Source of the DNA: JALRHH01 sp964638875
Lineage (GTDB): Bacteria; Patescibacteriota; Saccharimonadia; Saccharimonadales; JALRHH01
NCBI GenBank assembly: GCA_964638875.1
Contig: CAZXBL010000010.1
Coordinates: 1-25,177, forward strand
Direction: 5' to 3'
Length of the DNA: 25,177 bases
Shown here: one piece after another, positions 21,851-25,177 of the stretch
How positions within the stretch are numbered: position 1 is the first letter of the stretch
How the letters are laid out: each line of letters begins with the position of its first letter
Translations under genes and position numbers: made by a program
The notes under the pieces: generated by a model
The model's input: only the letters and a program-made list of their open reading frames with translations
Told to the model about the DNA's origin: nothing
Database searches by the model: none

Positions 21851-22294
21851 CTAAACATCGTCCATTTCATGTATACGTCGGACATAGCGTGGCTCTGGTA
21901 CAAAAGTTGTATTTAAAAATGTCTCTACTAGTATATTGGCCGTGTCTTTTTCCAGAACATCTGCTGGCAGGCAAATTATATTCGCGTCGTCGTCCTTGCG
22001 TGCTGAACGGACTGACTCACGGTCATAGCCGAGTAAAGCCCGGATACCTTTAAAACGATTTGCTGCCATACAGATACCTTGCCCACTGCCGCAAATCAGG
22101 ATCCCTCGTGTTTCGTGATCATCGCTTGTTAAAATATTTTTGACGAGCCGCTGGGCCACTATAGGGTAATCATCAGCAGGGTCTAGCTTTGGCGCACTAT
22201 CATCTACTACATCGTACCCTGCATTTTGTAGGTATTCTATGAGCGACTGCCTTAGTCGGTAGCCTCGATGGTCAGCGCCAACAAAAATCTTCAT
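21851..22294 (-). CDS. rpiB: ribose-5-phosphate isomerase B
   Basis: RpiB interconverts ribose 5-phosphate and ribulose 5-phosphate. The 147-aa product (from the ATG at 22294) begins MKIFVGADHRGYRL, the family N-terminus. It carries the catalytic Cys68 in GILICGSGQGICMAANR and then GIRALLGYD. I moved the start from an upstream in-frame ATG at 22321 because TAGGAACAGT precedes 22294, the family N-terminus begins there, and the upstream start would overlap gap by 20 bases. It lies between gap and the rpe-like gene in one operon. Confidence 0.94.
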   Translation of the reverse strand: MKIFVGADHRGYRLRQSLIEYLQNAGYDVVDDSAPKLDPADDYPIVAQRLVKNILTSDDHETRGILICGSGQGICMAANRFKGIRALLGYDRESVRSARKDDDANIICLPADVLEKDTANILVETFLNTTFVPEPRYVRRIHEMDDV

Positions 22295-22301
22295 ACTGTT
22301 C

Positions 22302-23318
22302 CTAAGATTGGTGTGAGACACGCCCTACGTCAGCAACTACCTCAACCAGACGGTTGCTGTAGCCCCATTCGTTGTCGTACCAAACCATGATTTTTGCCAG
22401 GTTGCCACCAACAACTTTTGTGAGCAGCAAATCAACAGTGCCAGAATGGCTGTTACCAATATAGTCACTGCTTACAAGTGGCTCGTCACTTACGCCCAAA
22501 ATACCCTGATAGAATGGTTCACTAGCAGCTTTACGGAACGCATCGTTGATTTCCTCGACTGTCACATTTTTCTTCAGTAACACGGTTACGTCGCTAATAG
22601 AAACCACTGGGGTTGGAACGCGGATACTAACACCGTCAAATTTACCCTTTAACTGGGGTAGTGTCAGGGTAACTGCGATTGCAGCACCGGTGCTCGTGGG
22701 TACCATGTTTTCAGCGGCGTTACGACCTTCGCGGAGATCTTTGTTAGGTGCGTCCTGTAGTGCCTGGCTGGCAGTGTAACTGTGGACCGTGGTCAAAAGC
22801 GACTTTTCGATTCCAAAATTTGATTCTAGGATAGCCATAACTGCACCAAGCGAGTTAGTCGTACAGCTGGCGTTACTAATAACCTTCGACGCGCCCTCCA
22901 ACTTGTCTTCGTTAGCACCAAGCACAATCGTATCAACGCCATCGCTTTTAGTAGGCCCAGAGATAACGACACGTTTTGCGCCCGCTTTGATATGGAGTTC
23001 TGCGTCTTCTTTCTTGGTGAAACGGCCGGTTGATTCAATAACCACGTCGACTTTCAGATCACTCCATGGCAAAGCTGCAGGGTCTTTCTCTGCAGTTACT
23101 TTGACGTTTTTACCATTAACAATTATGTGATTTTCGTCAAATGATACTTCATGCTGATAAGTTCCATAGTTACTGTCATGCTTTAGCAAGTATGCCAGTG
23201 TTTTGGTATCAGTTAAATCATTAATCGCTACAATTTCGCAGTCGCCGCGTTCAAACGCAATCTTAAAAGCATTCCGACCAATACGTCCGAATCCGTTAAT
23301 CGCCACCCTTGTCTTCAT
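22302..23318 (-). CDS. gap: glyceraldehyde-3-phosphate dehydrogenase, type I
   Basis: Gap oxidises glyceraldehyde 3-phosphate to 1,3-bisphosphoglycerate with NAD. The 338-aa product has the NAD-binding start INGFGRIGRN (7-16), D34 in AINDL (a sign of NAD preference), the active site SNASCTTN with Cys152 and the partner His in TTVHSYT, and the C-terminal WYDNEWGYSNR. It is first of the gap-rpiB-rpe operon, with a clear promoter about 40 nt upstream and AGGA as ribosome site. Confidence 0.98.
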   Translation of the reverse strand: MKTRVAINGFGRIGRNAFKIAFERGDCEIVAINDLTDTKTLAYLLKHDSNYGTYQHEVSFDENHIIVNGKNVKVTAEKDPAALPWSDLKVDVVIESTGRFTKKEDAELHIKAGAKRVVISGPTKSDGVDTIVLGANEDKLEGASKVISNASCTTNSLGAVMAILESNFGIEKSLLTTVHSYTASQALQDAPNKDLREGRNAAENMVPTSTGAAIAVTLTLPQLKGKFDGVSIRVPTPVVSISDVTVLLKKNVTVEEINDAFRKAASEPFYQGILGVSDEPLVSSDYIGNSHSGTVDLLLTKVVGGNLAKIMVWYDNEWGYSNRLVEVVADVGRVSHQS

Positions 23319-23357
23319 AAATATATCCTGCTTAGATTTTTAAGTTCTTATGCTTAA

Positions 23358-23386
23358 ATTCTAGACTGAGATGCCACCGATGTAAA
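23358..23386 (-). promoter_or_regulatory. promoter of the gap-rpiB-rpe operon
   Basis: On the minus strand TTTACA (23381-23386), a 17-nt spacer and TAGAAT (23358-23363) form a well-spaced sigma70 promoter. The leader to the gap ATG is about 33 nt and contains the ribosome site. Confidence 0.65.
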
Positions 23387-23393
23387 GCTAAAC

Positions 23394-23924
23394 CTACTTT
23401 TGGTTGTAGCGTTCGATTGATTCGGCGATGATGGCCTTTGCAGCTTCGGCGTCGCCCCAACCCTCTACTTTGGTGCTACCTGGCTTCCTTAGGTCTTTAT
23501 AATGCGCAAAGTGGTGCTCGATCTTTTGCTTCCAGCGATCGTGCAGGTCGTCGAATGATGTAATAGCGTCATCAGTATTGCGATCGTCAGCTGGCACAAT
23601 CACAATTTTGTGATCAGCATCACCGTCATCGATAAAGTTTAGTACACCGATAACCTTACCCTCAAGGTAGACACCGGTTGGAATAGGTTCGTTTGTGAGA
23701 ACCAATGTATCCAGCTCATCACCGTCCTCGTCCAAAGTTTGGGGTATAAAACCGTAGTTACAAGGTTTCGCAAAAATACTTGGTTCGACACGATCCAACA
23801 TAAAGCATGCCCGTTCGCGATCCCATTCAATTTTCAGAGTTGACCATTTTGGGATCTCAATTACCGTATTTACAATGCCGTTCTGGTAGTCGCCTGGGCT
23901 CAGGACTTGGTTAAAATCAGCCAT
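23394..23924 (-). CDS. ppa: inorganic pyrophosphatase, family I
   Basis: Ppa hydrolyses pyrophosphate and so pulls biosynthetic reactions forward. The 176-aa protein shows the family I features: EIPKWSTLKIE at 23-33, Y57, the signature DEDGDELD (65-72) with metal-binding D67, D69 and D72, and the DDGDADHK cluster (99-106). The length is typical. A strong ribosome site (AGAAGGAG) precedes the ATG. It is transcribed divergently from the GDPD gene from a shared symmetric promoter. Confidence 0.97.
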   Translation of the reverse strand: MADFNQVLSPGDYQNGIVNTVIEIPKWSTLKIEWDRERACFMLDRVEPSIFAKPCNYGFIPQTLDEDGDELDTLVLTNEPIPTGVYLEGKVIGVLNFIDDGDADHKIVIVPADDRNTDDAITSFDDLHDRWKQKIEHHFAHYKDLRKPGSTKVEGWGDAEAAKAIIAESIERYNQK

Positions 23925-23960
23925 GTTTCTCCTTCTTTTGGGTAATTTTTTCTTCCTCCG

Positions 23961-23972
23961 TATTGTACAATA
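23961..23972. promoter_or_regulatory. symmetric bidirectional promoter between ppa and the GDPD gene
   Basis: TATTGTACAATA is a perfect 12-bp palindrome that gives TACAAT on both strands (plus 23966-23971; minus 23962-23967). These are overlapping -10 boxes facing the two divergent genes. The ppa side leaves a leader of about 30 nt with a ribosome site; the GDPD side leaves only about 6-7 nt. The -35 regions are weak on both sides. Confidence 0.55.
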
Positions 23973-23984
23973 TTAGGTAACGCT

Positions 23985-24692
23985 ATGAAAATCATTGGTC
24001 ACCGGGGCGCTGCTGGACTCGCCCTTGAAAATACGCTAGAAAGTATCAAAGCCGCCGTAGCGGCTGGAGTTGATGCGGTTGAGTTCGATATTCGCATGAC
24101 ATCTGACGGAAAATTCATAGTCATTCATGATCAGACACTCAGCCGCGTAAGCGAACATCATCACATTGTTAAAGAAGTTGCGAGCGATTACATTGCCGAG
24201 GTAATTCTTCATAACGGTGAACCCTTACCTACATTGACTGCTGCCCTGCATGCAGCTGGCGACACGCCAGTAATCATTGAGGCTAAAGATTCTGGTTGGG
24301 GAGAGAACTTGGCCGAATATTTGAACGGTTACGGTCATATTGATGCTACGGTTATTTCATTTAACCACCGTGAGCTTGGCAAGTTCGCCAGATTAGCACC
24401 TACTTTCCCAACTTTTGCTATTGAACGCACAAAGCCGTTTGACGCAATACAGTTTGCCAAGCAGAACAAGTTCACAGGTGTCGATATGAACTTTTGGTTA
24501 CTCAACCCACTGACGTACTGGATGGCAAGGCGCAAAGGATTAGAGATTATGGTGTATACCGTCAACCACCGTTGGATCGCCTGGTATTTGAACCTGCTGT
24601 TTCCAAAAGCTGCAATCACCACCAACCACCCCCACAATATGCAGTTCTTAAGACCAAAGCACTTGCGCAAAGAATCAAAGACTGTTCTATGA
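23985..24692 (+). CDS. glycerophosphodiester phosphodiesterase family protein
   Basis: GDPD enzymes cleave glycerophosphodiesters to glycerol 3-phosphate and an alcohol. The 235-aa protein has the family N-terminus IGHRGAAGLALENTLES (H6, R7, E15), FDIRMTSDGKFIVIHD (acidic ligands E33 and D35, then H48 and D49) and VIEAKD further on. There is no signal peptide, so it acts in the cytoplasm, perhaps recycling host-derived or turned-over lipid head groups. No good ribosome site precedes the ATG, and the -10 box ends 13 nt upstream. Its TGA stop overlaps the next ATG by 4 bases (ATGA). Confidence 0.92.
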   Translation: MKIIGHRGAAGLALENTLESIKAAVAAGVDAVEFDIRMTSDGKFIVIHDQTLSRVSEHHHIVKEVASDYIAEVILHNGEPLPTLTAALHAAGDTPVIIEAKDSGWGENLAEYLNGYGHIDATVISFNHRELGKFARLAPTFPTFAIERTKPFDAIQFAKQNKFTGVDMNFWLLNPLTYWMARRKGLEIMVYTVNHRWIAWYLNLLFPKAAITTNHPHNMQFLRPKHLRKESKTVL

Positions 24693-25177
24693 CCACCGCC
24701 AAACTAAGTTCGATAGAGCAGCTCAACAATACAGCTTTTACTTTTTGGTTTAAGCCAAGCTCACAGATCGATTACACTGCAGGCCAGTTTGTTGAGATAT
24801 TTCTGCCCCACGATGCTGACAACCGTGGCACCCACCGTTGGTTTACGCTATCTTCATCCCCTACAGAAGAACATATTGCCATTACAACCCGTAAAGCTAC
24901 CATGCAAAGCAGCTTTAAGAAGGCTCTCTTCGACTTAAAGCCTGGTGATACCGTGCAAGTATCACAAGCTATGGGCGATTTCGTATTGCCCATTCAAAAA
25001 TCAATTCCCGTCATTTTTATTGTACGGGGTATTGGCATTACACCGGTCCGTAGCATGCTGAAGAGCCTGCAGGATACCGACGAGAAGCGACATGTTACGA
25101 TAGTCTACTCCACCCGAGATTCCGACGACGCCTTATTCACTGGCCTGATACATGGCATCAGCACAAAGGTTGAGATT
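24689..25177 (+). CDS. ferredoxin-NADP reductase-like flavoprotein (partial, C-terminus off window)
   Basis: I translated 163 codons by hand; the frame is open at the window end. The N-terminal FAD domain has YTAGQFVEIFLP and HRWFTLSSSP (the RxYS/T-type FAD-binding box). The NAD(P) domain begins IVRGIGITPVRSML, where the family usually has GGIGITP, so one Gly is Arg. Such proteins move electrons between NAD(P)H and a flavin or iron-sulfur partner; no ferredoxin domain is visible in the part present. It is translationally coupled to the GDPD gene by the ATGA overlap. Confidence 0.85.
   Translation, partial: MTTAKLSSIEQLNNTAFTFWFKPSSQIDYTAGQFVEIFLPHDADNRGTHRWFTLSSSPTEEHIAITTRKATMQSSFKKALFDLKPGDTVQVSQAMGDFVLPIQKSIPVIFIVRGIGITPVRSMLKSLQDTDEKRHVTIVYSTRDSDDALFTGLIHGISTKVEI

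Noticed and set aside
1..25177. Alternative genetic code with UGA as Gly
   Set aside because: gatA and the GDPD gene end in TGA exactly at the family lengths, so UGA is a stop here.

Overview
The window looks like a compact chromosome segment of a Patescibacteria/CPR bacterium, most likely Saccharibacteria (TM7). The evidence is indirect: gatC-gatA-gatB form one cluster, transketolase is split in two, and several genes overlap or abut. There is a pilin-like protein of the type common in these genomes, together with a sortase and surface repeat proteins. TGA is used as a normal stop, for example at the ends of gatA and the GDPD gene, which argues against Gracilibacteria and Absconditabacteria. 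No rRNA, tRNA, CRISPR array or insertion sequence was seen. Most genes lie on the minus strand.

Layout. 1-3411 (minus): gatC, gatA, a small membrane protein and a partial gatB, for transamidation of misacylated Glu-tRNAGln/Asp-tRNAAsn. 3582-4670 (plus): a lone alpha/beta-hydrolase-like gene. 4660-10267 (minus): a PfkB-type kinase, an unknown 417-aa protein, a LOG/SLOG-like Rossmann protein, a pilin-like exported protein and uvrB. 10368-15388 (minus): a five-gene surface locus. It holds a membrane-anchored low-complexity protein, a secreted two-module protein, a large four-module protein (interrupted by a 10-N assembly gap), an LPETG-bearing one-module protein and a sortase. 15566-18361 (minus): split transketolase and class II fructose-bisphosphate aldolase. 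18594-21236 (plus): four packed genes, namely a thymidylate-kinase-like P-loop enzyme, a PurC (SAICAR synthetase)-like enzyme, a coiled-coil protein and a HAM1/RdgB pyrophosphatase. 21219-23318 (minus): gap, rpiB and an rpe-like gene. 23394-23924 (minus): inorganic pyrophosphatase, sharing a symmetric bidirectional promoter with a plus-strand GDPD gene, which is followed by a ferredoxin-reductase-like gene cut by the window edge.

How the genes work together. Transketolase, aldolase, Gap, RpiB and Rpe form a non-oxidative pentose phosphate and lower glycolysis block. The surface locus looks like a dedicated sortase/substrate system. Its three module-bearing proteins share one 74-residue module with nearly invariant internal spacing (seven copies in all), so it is a candidate for an uncharacterised surface fibre or adhesin. 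The four-gene plus-strand cluster joins an NMP-kinase-like, a PurC-like and a nucleotide pyrophosphatase protein and may handle an unusual nucleotide.

Regulation. Several sigma70-type promoters can be read directly, often with a TTTACA -35. At uvrB, gatC and tktN the -10 box ends only 6-10 nt before the ATG, which predicts leaderless mRNAs. A textbook intrinsic-terminator hairpin sits inside the first gene of the surface locus.
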